Shown here one piece after another: positions 6,923-14,285 of a DNA stretch of 42,650 nucleotides. The stretch's first letter is position 1. Every line of letters starts with the position of its first letter. The DNA is from JAGPUQ01 sp036677085 (GTDB lineage Bacteria; Pseudomonadota; Gammaproteobacteria; Pseudomonadales; Porticoccaceae), in the NCBI GenBank assembly GCA_036677085.1, contig JAKFFI010000019.1, positions 1-42,650 on the forward strand. The letters are read 5' to 3'. Below the pieces are notes generated by a model, which was given only the letters and a program-made list of their open reading frames with translations, did no database searches and was not told the DNA's origin. Made by a program: the position numbers and the translations under genes.

Positions 6923-8620
6923 TCAGTTTGGGCCGGTTTTGGCAAAAGCGACCGCCGAGTCCAGCACATCCATGAATTCATTGACTTTGATGGGTTTGGT
7001 GAGATAGCGAAAGAATCCCGCGTCCAGACCTCTGGCAATATCGCGCGGCATGGCGTTGGCGCTAAGCGCGATCACGGGGATGTGCGCCGTAACCGGGTCC
7101 GCGCGCAGGATTTTCAACGCCTGGACACCACTGATGCCCGGCAGATTGATGTCCATGAGAATGACATCTGGCCGGGAAGCGCGCGCAATCTCGATACCAC
7201 GGTAGCCGTCTTGCGCGCTCAGTAAACGGATATCGGGGCGCCGCTGGACGAGATCCTCGACCAGCATGAGATTCGCAGCATTGTCTTCGACATAGAGCAG
7301 GGTGTGCGACTGTGCGCCTGTCGGAGTTCGCACTTGACCCACCGCAGTGGGCTCGCTGGCCGCAGATCGCGGTTGTGTGGTCAAATTCAGATCTATCCAG
7401 AATACGCTGCCCACACCGACGGTACTTTGCACACCGATTTCCCCTTTCATCAACTCAATCAGTCGCTTGCTCACCATCAACCCGATGCCAGTACCTTCCT
7501 CGATACTCGCTTCCTGTCCAAGTCGATTGAACGGCTGAAAAAGCTGTGCAAGTTTATCGGGCGTCAGGCCTTCGCCGGTATCGCTGACACAAATGCGAAT
7601 ACGTCCTTGGGTGCTGGCCATGTAATCCACGACGACTGAACCATTTACCCTGTTATATTTGATCGCGTTGGAAAGAAGGTTGATGAGGACCTGCTTAACT
7701 CGGGTGCGGTCGGCTTTGACAAAGTACGTGACATCGAACCTGGGAAAGGTCATGCGGATGCCGCGTTTTTCGGCCTGCGGCTCCATCATGGTCTGGCACT
7801 CGTGCACAATCTCGCCGAGCGATACGGGTTCCAGCGACACCGGAAGCTTCCCGGACTCTATCAATGCCAGATCAAGTATTTCGTTGATGAGTTCGAGCAG
7901 GTACCAGCCCGCCTTGAGTATCTGATCGATGCTGCGCGTTTGGGATGCCGTCGGCGCAGGTGTACCGGATTCCATCAGTTGGGCGAAGCCAAGGATAGCG
8001 CTGAGCGGTGTGCGTAGCTCATGGCTCATGCTGGAAAGAAACGCCGATTTCGCGAGGTTGGCTTTCTCTGCTACAGCGATGGCGTTGGTAAGTTCCAGTT
8101 CGACCTGTTTGCGCACGGAATTGTCGGTGCCGATCAACAGATATCCGATGATGTCGCCATAATCATCGCGCAACGCCGTGATCGAAACGATAGCGGGAAA
8201 CCGACTGCCATCCTTGCAGATATAGGTCAATTCATAGATGTCCTCGATGCCTCGCGAAGCCTTGAAGGCCAGGGCCTGAAAGCCTGGCGTAATGGTGGTT
8301 GCAAGCTCCAGACTGAGTGCCTGCGCCCGCGCCGTCACCTCGTGCGGATCATGAATATCGCTGGGATTGATCTTGTTCACAACGTCGACGGCCAGGTAGC
8401 CCAGCATGCGCTCGGCGCCGACATTGAATAGTTGAATAATGCCCTTTTCATCGGTGGCGATGATCGAGAAATTGGCGCTGGTAAGAATCGCGTTCTGCAG
8501 AGCGCCGGTTTTGAGCAAGGCCTCCTGGCGGCGCACTTCGATAATGCGGTCTGCGCTGCCGCCATCGTCGGGAGAGGCGGGCACGTTTCCTGATGCGGAC
8601 ATGGCTGATTTCCGTGGCAT
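6923..8620 (-). CDS. PAS-domain hybrid histidine kinase
   Basis: 565 residues without transmembrane segments, hence cytoplasmic. Domains in order: a PAS domain (about 45-170), a HisKA dimerisation domain with phospho-acceptor H200 in SMSHELRTPL, an HATPase_c domain with N box (N314/N318), DTGEG (347-351) and GTGIGL (376-381), and a C-terminal receiver (441-560) with phospho-acceptor D490 in LMDINLPG and K543 or so in TKPI. There is no Hpt domain, so onward transfer would need a separate Hpt or go directly to the REC-PAS protein. ATG 8620 is used; ATG 8602 (MSASGN) is an alternative and neither has a strong ribosome binding site. It is the first gene of a three-gene operon with a REC-PAS protein and a Crp-type regulator. 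The signal sensed by PAS is unknown. Confidence 0.9.
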   Translation of the reverse strand: MPRKSAMSASGNVPASPDDGGSADRIIEVRRQEALLKTGALQNAILTSANFSIIATDEKGIIQLFNVGAERMLGYLAVDVVNKINPSDIHDPHEVTARAQALSLELATTITPGFQALAFKASRGIEDIYELTYICKDGSRFPAIVSITALRDDYGDIIGYLLIGTDNSVRKQVELELTNAIAVAEKANLAKSAFLSSMSHELRTPLSAILGFAQLMESGTPAPTASQTRSIDQILKAGWYLLELINEILDLALIESGKLPVSLEPVSLGEIVHECQTMMEPQAEKRGIRMTFPRFDVTYFVKADRTRVKQVLINLLSNAIKYNRVNGSVVVDYMASTQGRIRICVSDTGEGLTPDKLAQLFQPFNRLGQEASIEEGTGIGLMVSKRLIELMKGEIGVQSTVGVGSVFWIDLNLTTQPRSAASEPTAVGQVRTPTGAQSHTLLYVEDNAANLMLVEDLVQRRPDIRLLSAQDGYRGIEIARASRPDVILMDINLPGISGVQALKILRADPVTAHIPVIALSANAMPRDIARGLDAGFFRYLTKPIKVNEFMDVLDSAVAFAKTGPN

Positions 8621-8864
8621 ACAACTACGATGCGCTTAACCCATACCGCGTTTGCGGCGAGTAAAGGAAGGCCTTCGGCATTCAATAACGCAAGTCACGG
8701 CCCGCGCAGCCCGAAAACCGCTGATAATCCGGATTTACCCGATGCCCGTCTGTGTGCTGGCGCACATAGGCGGCTCAATGCCAGCAAGCGATGTCGGGCA
8801 CGGGCTTACGAAGCCGGGCAACCCGACGCAGCCTGCCTCGGCATGGGTCCTGCCGGCCCCGGAG
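8621..8864. other. Promoter-bearing region upstream of the kinase operon
   Basis: The 244 bases between the hybrid kinase start and the IS5-group remnant carry no recognisable gene. The operon promoter should lie here unless it was displaced by the IS insertion. I could not identify a convincing sigma-70 motif. Confidence 0.35.
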
Positions 8865-9680
8865 GGAATCTCTGATCATTGACCGAAGTTTCCGTTTGGC
8901 GACGTCGGTATTGAGTTATCGGACGATGCAATGTCCGTTTTTAACGGTAAATAGCGCATTTCTCCGGATAGCGTTGCCCTTTTTTCCTCGTTCCGCGCTT
9001 TACAGGCGCGACTCGGCTACAGAGGCCTGATGCACACTCGCAACAGCGGGTTCTTGGCCATCACCAGCTTCGTCGGCGAGAGGTTCCAAACAGGTGGTGC
9101 GTATTCTTGGCCAATCCCTTGTAGCGCAGTTTCGTGAATCCGAACCGCTGCTTCATTACACCGAAGGCGTGCTCCACTTTCGCTCGTATCCTCGACTTCG
9201 TGATGAGGGTCGCATCCACAATCGTGCCACGTGCAACCGGCGGATCTCTTTCCCTCGGATAGGCGTTGAATCGATGGGCACCCGGTCATCCAGAATTATG
9301 CCACTCCATCCAGTGGCGGAACTTGCACCGCTTTGTTCCGTCGGGGGGAAGTTCGCGGCCCAGATCGATGCCGACCGAGGCGCGCAGCGCCCGGATCCGA
9401 CAGGTTGAACCAATGCTGGAGACAGTAGACCGGCACCATCCGCTCGACGCCCACCGACCAGTACCCTGTGGGTTGGGATAGAACGGTTCAATGGCAGCGG
9501 TCAGTTCCTGTCACGGAATGATGCGTTTCATCTCGTCGAGAAATTGTTCCTTGCGGGTCTTCTTGCGGAACTTCCCGAAGCTTTCCCCCGGTGACGGTCT
9601 GCTGCCGTATGTGCTCCGCTCTCCTGGCCGTTTCCGGTGCCTGTATTAGGCGCTATCGTGCTAAATAGTCAGCACTTTCC
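8865..9680 (-). mobile_element. Decayed IS5-group insertion sequence
   Basis: A remnant bounded by imperfect terminal inverted repeats: GGAATCTCTGATCATT at 8865-8880 and, on the other strand, GGAAAGTGCTGACTAT (9680-9665). The solo copy at 1831-1845 has an intermediate version, GGAAGCTCTGATTAT, which supports the repeat assignment. The interior carries a transposase remnant with internal deletion, so the element is about 0.8 kb instead of the usual 1.1-1.3 kb. No clear target duplication is visible. Its 9680 end runs into the end of the second Crp-type gene. Confidence 0.6.
9017..9610 (-). pseudogene. IS5-group transposase remnant
   Basis: Pieces of an IS5-group transposase can be read in several frames on the minus strand. 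Near 9580-9500: FGKFRKKTRKEQFLDEMKRIIP, then a stop where Trp is usual, then ELTAAIEPFYPNPQGTGR. Near 9400: ASVGIDLG; near 9330: CKFRHWMEW. Near 9230-9100: GTIVDATLI followed directly by RAKVEHAFGVMKQRFGF and LRYKGLAKN; near 9050: LVMAKNPLL. The expected start codon at 9610-9608 is ATA. The region between GTIVDAT (first catalytic Asp) and KVEHAFG (catalytic Glu), which should hold the second Asp, is deleted, and there are multiple frameshifts and stops. It cannot encode an active enzyme. Confidence 0.7.
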
Positions 9681-9694
9681 TTTATTTGCACCCT
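9603..9694 (-). repeat. IS5-group-like element end (copy B)
   Basis: Matches 1771-1860 over about 90 bases, including the inverted-repeat end, the intervening leader (CGTTTCCG...ATT...GCTATCG) and the AGGAGA ribosome binding site. Similarity continues a few bases beyond the presumed tip (TTATTTGCA against TATACTTGCA), so the true tip may lie near 9690 and include the last codons of the neighbouring Crp-type gene. Confidence 0.6.
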
Positions 9695-10391
9695 CCAGAC
9701 GATCCGTTTCCCTCTTGACCACGGCGTAGCACTCGCAACTCAACGATTCCAGTTTGACCCGGTCCAGCACCTCGATGTGCCCGCGGCGGTAGTTGATCAC
9801 ACCGGCGCGCTGCAACTTGCCAGCGGCTTCGGTGACTCCTTCGCGGCGCACTCCCAGCATGTTGGCAATCAGTTCCTGGGTCATGATCAGCCGGTTGCCT
9901 GGCACGCGGTCCAGGGACAGCAACAGCCAGCGGCACAGTTGCTGGTCGATTGAATGGTGGCGGTTGCAGACCGCCGTCTGGGACATCTGGGTTATCAGCG
10001 CCTGGGTGTAACGCAACAGGCGAAGTTGCAGCTCGCCGTGGCGATTGAATTCCTCCTTGAGGTATTGCGCGGGTAGCCGGTGAGCAGTGCCCGCGCTTTG
10101 GACAAGCGCCCGACTCGGCGTGCTTTCCCCGCCCATGAACAGGGCCACACCGATGATGCCATCGTTGCCCACCACCGAGATTTCCGCTGACGCGCCGCTT
10201 TCCATCACATAGAGCAGCGACACGATGGCGTCAATGGGGAAGAAAACATGGTGCAGGGTAGCCCCGGATTCATAGAGAATCTTGCCGAGCGGCAGCGCAA
10301 CAAGTTCAAGATGAGGAAAAATGCGGTTTTGGACTTCGACAGGCAACCCCTCCAGAAGGCGGTTTTGTTGCGGCGGCGGCTGCTCGGGCAT
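9669..10391 (-). CDS. Crp/Fnr-type transcriptional regulator (copy 2)
   Basis: 240 residues, clearly paralogous to the protein at 5316-6059: shared GNxGxxGxxLFMGGESTPS, CNRHHSIxQQLCRWLLLxLDR and MLGVRREGxTEAAGxLQRAGxIxYRRGHIxVL. N-terminal beta-roll about 12-125, winged helix about 140-220. As in copy 1 there is no FNR-type Cys cluster and no classical cAMP-binding ERS motif. The start ATG 10391 has AAGGAAAC about 7 bases upstream. It has no operon partner; the divergent lmo0937-like gene is 258 bases away. The last codons (after KRETDRL) differ from copy 1 and overlap the end of the IS5-group remnant, so the natural C-terminus may have been replaced. Confidence 0.85.
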   Translation of the reverse strand: MPEQPPPQQNRLLEGLPVEVQNRIFPHLELVALPLGKILYESGATLHHVFFPIDAIVSLLYVMESGASAEISVVGNDGIIGVALFMGGESTPSRALVQSAGTAHRLPAQYLKEEFNRHGELQLRLLRYTQALITQMSQTAVCNRHHSIDQQLCRWLLLSLDRVPGNRLIMTQELIANMLGVRREGVTEAAGKLQRAGVINYRRGHIEVLDRVKLESLSCECYAVVKRETDRLEGANKGKC

Positions 10392-10649
10392 ACGCGTTTC
10401 CTTTTTTTGGGGGAGGCCATGGGAACCTTCCGTGTGGGCAAAAATACCACAACTCCCATTTACCGTACTAGCCGGCTATGTACCGTGCCGGTCATGCCCA
10501 CAAGGGGTTGGGGGCTACCTCCGGGCGTTTCAAGTGGCCCCCGAAATGTCCTCCAGAAGCCGCTGCGTGCGCTTGCGCACCGACTCGATTCGATCGCTCC
10601 GTATAGCATAGGAACAACATATTTGGGGCAAGCGGAAAGGGGTACGAAC
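10392..10649. promoter_or_regulatory. Divergent promoter region between Crp-type gene and lmo0937-like gene
   Basis: 258 bases serve both divergent genes. A perfect 10-base palindrome TAGCCGGCTA lies at 10469-10478, inside a stretch with the near direct repeats ACCGTACTAGCCGG and ACCGTGCCGG. It could be an operator, but the motif is short and no promoter elements could be placed with confidence. Confidence 0.3.
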
Positions 10650-10796
10650 ATGTTTGAAATGATTGCGGTCGTCTTGCTTATTCTGTGGGTGCTGGGACTT
10701 GTATCTTCCTACACTCTCGGCGGATTCATTCACGTGCTGCTGGTGGTGGCAGTCATAGTGATTCTGGTTCGGGTCATTCAGGGCAGAAGCGTCTAG
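10650..10796 (+). CDS. lmo0937-like (DUF5670) small membrane protein
   Basis: A 48-residue protein with two hydrophobic stretches (about 4-20 and 25-43) linked by SSYTLGGFIH, ending RVIQGRSV. This pattern, with its conserved LGLxxxxTLGGxIHxLLVxAxxxxLxRxIxGR, is that of the lmo0937/DUF5670 family of tiny membrane proteins, which have no known function and are often found among stress genes. ATG 10650 is preceded by AAAGGGG about 8 bases upstream. A longer in-frame extension exists upstream but lacks the family pattern. It is probably monocistronic and shares its upstream region with the divergent Crp-type gene, which could regulate it; that is inference. Confidence 0.85.
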   Translation: MFEMIAVVLLILWVLGLVSSYTLGGFIHVLLVVAVIVILVRVIQGRSV

Positions 10797-11255
10797 GTCC
10801 TCCGATTCAAGCCCGGCTGCAGGAGCCTTACCTGCCTCGGTTCGGGAGGTCCCGCAAGGAGACAACCGGGCGGATCTGCAAATTCCCACCGACCCTCATG
10901 GACGCCGCGCACCCTCCGTCAACCGCAGCCACCCGGCCACTGCCAGAATCGCCAACGCACAGGAGACGAACCCGTGATGTGTCTTTCTGCCAGTCCCTGG
11001 CAGTGGACCTTGATAAACACAACCTGCTGATTCTTTATGTTTGATAACGTACAGACCAGTGCAACCGGAAGCTCTAAATTCACTCAGGCGTCGCTCGGCT
11101 GGGCGCAGGCGGCCAAGCAGAGTTCAGCCGCGTGCGCGGGCTAATCTCCAAGAATGCCGCTGTCGGGAAACCCGTTCGCTTTCGTGGATTGGGATGGACT
11201 GGGTCGATCAGGCCCGGTGTTTTTTAAATAGACATATTCAACAAGGAACGCAATC
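10797..11255. other. Intergenic region, 459 bases
   Basis: No recognisable gene. A 7-base perfect hairpin CTGCCAG-TCC-CTGGCAG lies at 10987-11003 without a T run, so its role is unclear. The stretch just before 11256 turns AT-rich (TTTTTTAAATAGACATATTC), which may be the promoter for the following small gene and transporter operon. Confidence 0.35.
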
Positions 11256-11321
11256 ATGATTGGTATTCTGGTCGTAGTGGCACTGGTTTTCACCATTGTT
11301 TATCTGGCACAAAGAACCTGA
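11256..11321 (+). CDS. Possible 21-residue membrane micropeptide
   Basis: The frame MIGILVVVALVFTIVYLAQRT is a single hydrophobic helix with a short polar tail. ATG 11256 is preceded by AAGGAACG about 7 bases upstream, a good ribosome binding site, and the region before that is AT-rich as expected of a promoter. I do not recognise a family. It lies just upstream of the ABC transporter genes and may be a leader or small subunit, or a free-standing membrane peptide like the DUF3309 and lmo0937-like proteins nearby. Evidence is limited to start signals and composition. Confidence 0.4.
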   Translation: MIGILVVVALVFTIVYLAQRT

Positions 11322-11349
11322 GCCAGCGGTGTTGGTAGCTTCCGGTTCA

Positions 11350-12177
11350 ATGCTTCACCGGACTGAGGACAATGGAAAGCCGGCCTCTGTGTCGGCCCCA
11401 ATGCCGCTGCGGGGCCTGCCAGGGACCGGCGGCGGCCCCAACACATCAGATCTGGCGCCATCGGAGGGAAAACCGGGTCGATCCACAGGGGCTCCGGTAC
11501 ACGTCGAAATCAGGAACCTCTCCAAAGTCTATGACGGAAAGAAAGGACTACAGGTAACGAGCTTTCAGATCCGCAGCGGCGAATCCGTTGCAATCATCGG
11601 CCACAACGGTGCCGGCAAGTCGACTTTGCTGAAAATCCTGGCGGGCTGGGTCATTCCGGATACCGGCTCGGCAACAGTGGAAGGCATCGACCTCAAACAC
11701 AGGTCGGCACTGGCCCGAAAACTGGGTTTCGTGCCGGAGAAAACCAACCTCTTCGATTTCTTTTCCGTTGCATACAATCTCAGGCTGTTTGCGCGCCTCT
11801 TTCATGTTCCGGACGCCCGGGTCGAAGAGACACTGGTGCAATTTGAACTGCTGTCCTTTCGCCGCAACAGAATAGACCAGCTGTCAAAGGGACTCAGGCA
11901 GCGGGTCAGCATCGGTCGCGCACTGCTCGCCGACCCACCAATGCTGCTTCTGGATGAACCCACCTCGGGCCTCGATTTTGACATGACAAGGCATATTTAT
12001 CGTCTGCTTGGGGAAATTCACTCGAGCGGGAAGACAATCCTGTTCACTTCGCACCGACCCGAAGAAATCAGAGCGCTGGCGACACGAATCATCGTCCTGC
12101 ATCAGGGCGGTCTGGTATTTGACGGCACTCCTTCCGAATATTTCGCATCGGGAATTCATCTGAATCTTTACGCATGA
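11350..12177 (+). CDS. ABC transporter ATP-binding protein (ABC-2 exporter type)
   Basis: About 275 residues. Walker A is GHNGAGKS (84-91), the signature is LSKGLRQ (178-184), Walker B is LLLDEP (199-204) and the switch histidine is H235. The Q-loop reads VPEKTNLF, with Glu-type 'PE' as in NatA/DrrA/CcmA-type ATPases. The first 50 residues are a low-complexity, Pro/Gly-rich extension that may not be translated. The start is uncertain: ATG 11350 and ATG 11401 are both in frame without strong ribosome binding sites, and an upstream TTG 11296 overlaps the micropeptide. The stop overlaps the permease start by 4 bases (ATGA). With the permease it should form an exporter; the substrate cannot be read from sequence. 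Confidence 0.88.
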   Translation: MLHRTEDNGKPASVSAPMPLRGLPGTGGGPNTSDLAPSEGKPGRSTGAPVHVEIRNLSKVYDGKKGLQVTSFQIRSGESVAIIGHNGAGKSTLLKILAGWVIPDTGSATVEGIDLKHRSALARKLGFVPEKTNLFDFFSVAYNLRLFARLFHVPDARVEETLVQFELLSFRRNRIDQLSKGLRQRVSIGRALLADPPMLLLDEPTSGLDFDMTRHIYRLLGEIHSSGKTILFTSHRPEEIRALATRIIVLHQGGLVFDGTPSEYFASGIHLNLYA

Positions 12178-13208
12178 TGCGAAATGTTTTGACACTGACG
12201 CTGAATGATCTTGCCATCGCCTTCAGGAACAAGACGCTACAACTGGTTCTCCTCATTCCTCTGTTTGTTTTCTTTTCCCTGGAAATGGTGGACCAGGGTG
12301 ATTCCGGATTGCAACGAGTCAATATCGGGTTGCTCAAGAGCGAGCACTATTCCCAGGCGTTGATCGACGGTATTGAATCGGCTGATCGCGCCTTCGACGT
12401 GGTATGGCTGGGCGATGCCGAAGCAGCGCAAGCCGCGCTGCAAGGCAAAAAGATTGACGGCTTTCTGACCGGTTCCGCGCGCGAGCCCGAGAGCGTGGAA
12501 TTGTTCGTGTCGACGAAAACCTCGCTGAAGACCCTCGCCATCGTCGAGGGCATTTCCGCGCTCCAGGATGCCGCCGAAGGGAAACGCAAACCATGGATCG
12601 CCGCGATCCAGCCGCTCCATGACAGCGACCTTCAGAGGCAGACGTTGCCGACCTGGATTTTGATGCTGGTCTTGCTTATCGGCTTCATCATCGTCCCGGT
12701 GCAGGTCGCCGAGGAGAAGGAAAAGCACCTGCTGCTGGGGCTCTTGCAGACACCCATCCGCGAAATCGAGTGGCTGCTGGCGAAACTGTTGCTCGGAATA
12801 ATCCTGACGATGCTCGCCGCAGGATTGCTGCAGTTGCTGGGCAGATTCGCATTCGATGGCCGCGCCGCGGTCAGCTATCTGGCGATCCTCATCGCTGCTG
12901 GATTCTGTTTCAGCGCGAGCGGGATCTTTCTCGGCTTTCTGTGCCGCAGCCAGGCAAGCGCACGCACGCTCGGGATGCTGGTCTATCTTCCGAACCTGCT
13001 CCCGGCGGCGCTCTCGGAGTTCTCCGAAAAGCTCAGCAGTGTGGCTCCGCTGCTGCCTTCATTTCACTTTTACATGCCGATGAAAGCGATCCTGCTGGAA
13101 GGCGGTAACCTGACGACATATCCGATCGAGTTGATCTATCTGTTCTCGGTTGGCGCTGTAATGCTGCTTTTGTCCTGGCTTCTCATGAAAATACGCTGGC
13201 TTATGTAG
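12174..13208 (+). CDS. ABC-2 type permease
   Basis: 344 residues, with the ABC-2 membrane topology: one N-terminal transmembrane segment (about 20-37), a large extracytoplasmic domain (about 40-155), then about five more transmembrane segments (about 160-178, 203-224, 235-256, 272-290, 318-340). The first loop after the second helix contains VAEEKEKHLLLGLLQTPI, the typical coupling segment of NatB/ABC-2 permeases that contacts the ATPase. ATG 12174 overlaps the ATPase stop, giving translational coupling; a second ATG follows directly. The gene ends only 7 bases from the convergent fdsD stop. The pair resembles NatAB-like exporters; function beyond that is unassigned. Confidence 0.85.
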   Translation: MMRNVLTLTLNDLAIAFRNKTLQLVLLIPLFVFFSLEMVDQGDSGLQRVNIGLLKSEHYSQALIDGIESADRAFDVVWLGDAEAAQAALQGKKIDGFLTGSAREPESVELFVSTKTSLKTLAIVEGISALQDAAEGKRKPWIAAIQPLHDSDLQRQTLPTWILMLVLLIGFIIVPVQVAEEKEKHLLLGLLQTPIREIEWLLAKLLLGIILTMLAAGLLQLLGRFAFDGRAAVSYLAILIAAGFCFSASGIFLGFLCRSQASARTLGMLVYLPNLLPAALSEFSEKLSSVAPLLPSFHFYMPMKAILLEGGNLTTYPIELIYLFSVGAVMLLLSWLLMKIRWLM

Positions 13209-13215
13209 CGGTCCG

Positions 13216-13434
13216 TCAAACCAGGCCCACCGCCTGCACCGCCTCCGGACTCAGCCCGTCTGCGCCCCGACGGGCGTACTCCTTGAGCCTCGCCGTCATG
13301 ACTGGCGTCCAGAAGCGCCTCATGTGCGCGGCGGCGTTTTCGATGCGGGCCTCGGGGGTGAGGGCGGGCACATTGGCGACGATCTGGTTGGCCATCTTGA
13401 CCAGGTGTTCCACGGACGACTCTGACACCTTCAT
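13216..13434 (-). CDS. fdsD: NAD-dependent formate dehydrogenase delta subunit
   Basis: 72 residues beginning MKVSESSVEHLVKMANQIVANV and containing RRFWTPVMTARL, the typical pattern of FdsD. This small soluble subunit is encoded at the end of fds operons; it has no cofactor motif and is thought to help assemble or stabilise the molybdenum formate dehydrogenase. Its ATG overlaps the fdhD stop (ATGA), so it is translationally coupled. It is the last gene of fdsGBA-fdhD-fdsD and faces the convergent ABC permease gene 7 bases away. No T-rich terminator is visible in so short a gap. Confidence 0.9.
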   Translation of the reverse strand: MKVSESSVEHLVKMANQIVANVPALTPEARIENAAAHMRRFWTPVMTARLKEYARRGADGLSPEAVQAVGLV

Positions 13435-14285
13435 TCACTCCCGATGATGCGTTGCGGATGGGTATAGACCATGTGGCGGCCGGGGCGGGCGAAGCCGACC
13501 AGCGTGAGGCTGGCCGCCTCGGCCAGCTCGATGGCGAGCGCCGTGGGCGCCGACACCGCAGCGAGGATCGCGATACCCTGGCTCGCGGCCTTGACCACCA
13601 TTTCGTAGCTGGCCCTGCTGGAAATCAGCGCGAAGCCCGCATCCCAGGGTGCCGCGAGTCGGCAGCGCGCACCGATCAGCTTGTCGAGTGCATTGTGACG
13701 GCCGACGTCTTCGCGCAGCGCGACAATCTGGCCCGCGGCATCGCACCAGGCGGCGCCGTGGACGGCGCCGGTGTGCGCCTGCAGGGGCTGATGGGCGGAC
13801 AATTGCGCAACCGCGCGTTCGATGGCGGCGTGGTCGATCCGGAAATTTCCGGTCACGGGGGCTGGCTTGCGCACCGCCTGTTGCAGGGATTCGGCGCCGC
13901 ACAGACCACAGCCGGTGCGGCCGGTGAGGTTGCGGCGCACGGCCTTGAGCGCCGAGAGGCGTTCGGCGGCGATGGTCATGGCCACTTCGATGCCGTCGGC
14001 TTGCGGCAGCACTTCAAGATCGTAGAGTTCGCGCGGATCCGCGAGGATGCCTTCGGTCAGGCTGAAGCCGAGCGCGAATTCCTCCAGATCGGCGGGGGTC
14101 GCCATCATCACCACATGGGAGATGCCGTTGTAGACCAGCGCCACCGGCAGCTCGCAGGCGACGATATCGGTCACCTCCGCGCTGCCGCCGCGGCGCCAGT
14201 CACGGGCGCCGACGACCCGGTCGGTTGCGACGCCGGCTATCGGTGTTGTGCCGACCGTCTCAACCTGCGGGACTGGGCGTTTCAT
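13431..14285 (-). CDS. fdhD: Formate dehydrogenase sulfurtransferase FdhD (FdsC)
   Basis: 284 residues, matching FdhD. The CGLC pair at residues 126-129 (RTGCGLCGAESL) corresponds to the two functional cysteines of E. coli FdhD. DVGRHNALDK and SSRASYEMVVKAA are further family motifs. FdhD transfers sulfur from IscS to the bis-MGD cofactor, which is essential for formate dehydrogenase activity; in fds operons the same protein is called FdsC. The start at 14285 overlaps the end of fdsA by 26 bases. The stop overlaps fdsD. Placement inside the operon indicates dedicated maturation of FdsA. Confidence 0.93.
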   Translation of the reverse strand: MKRPVPQVETVGTTPIAGVATDRVVGARDWRRGGSAEVTDIVACELPVALVYNGISHVVMMATPADLEEFALGFSLTEGILADPRELYDLEVLPQADGIEVAMTIAAERLSALKAVRRNLTGRTGCGLCGAESLQQAVRKPAPVTGNFRIDHAAIERAVAQLSAHQPLQAHTGAVHGAAWCDAAGQIVALREDVGRHNALDKLIGARCRLAAPWDAGFALISSRASYEMVVKAASQGIAILAAVSAPTALAIELAEAASLTLVGFARPGRHMVYTHPQRIIGSE

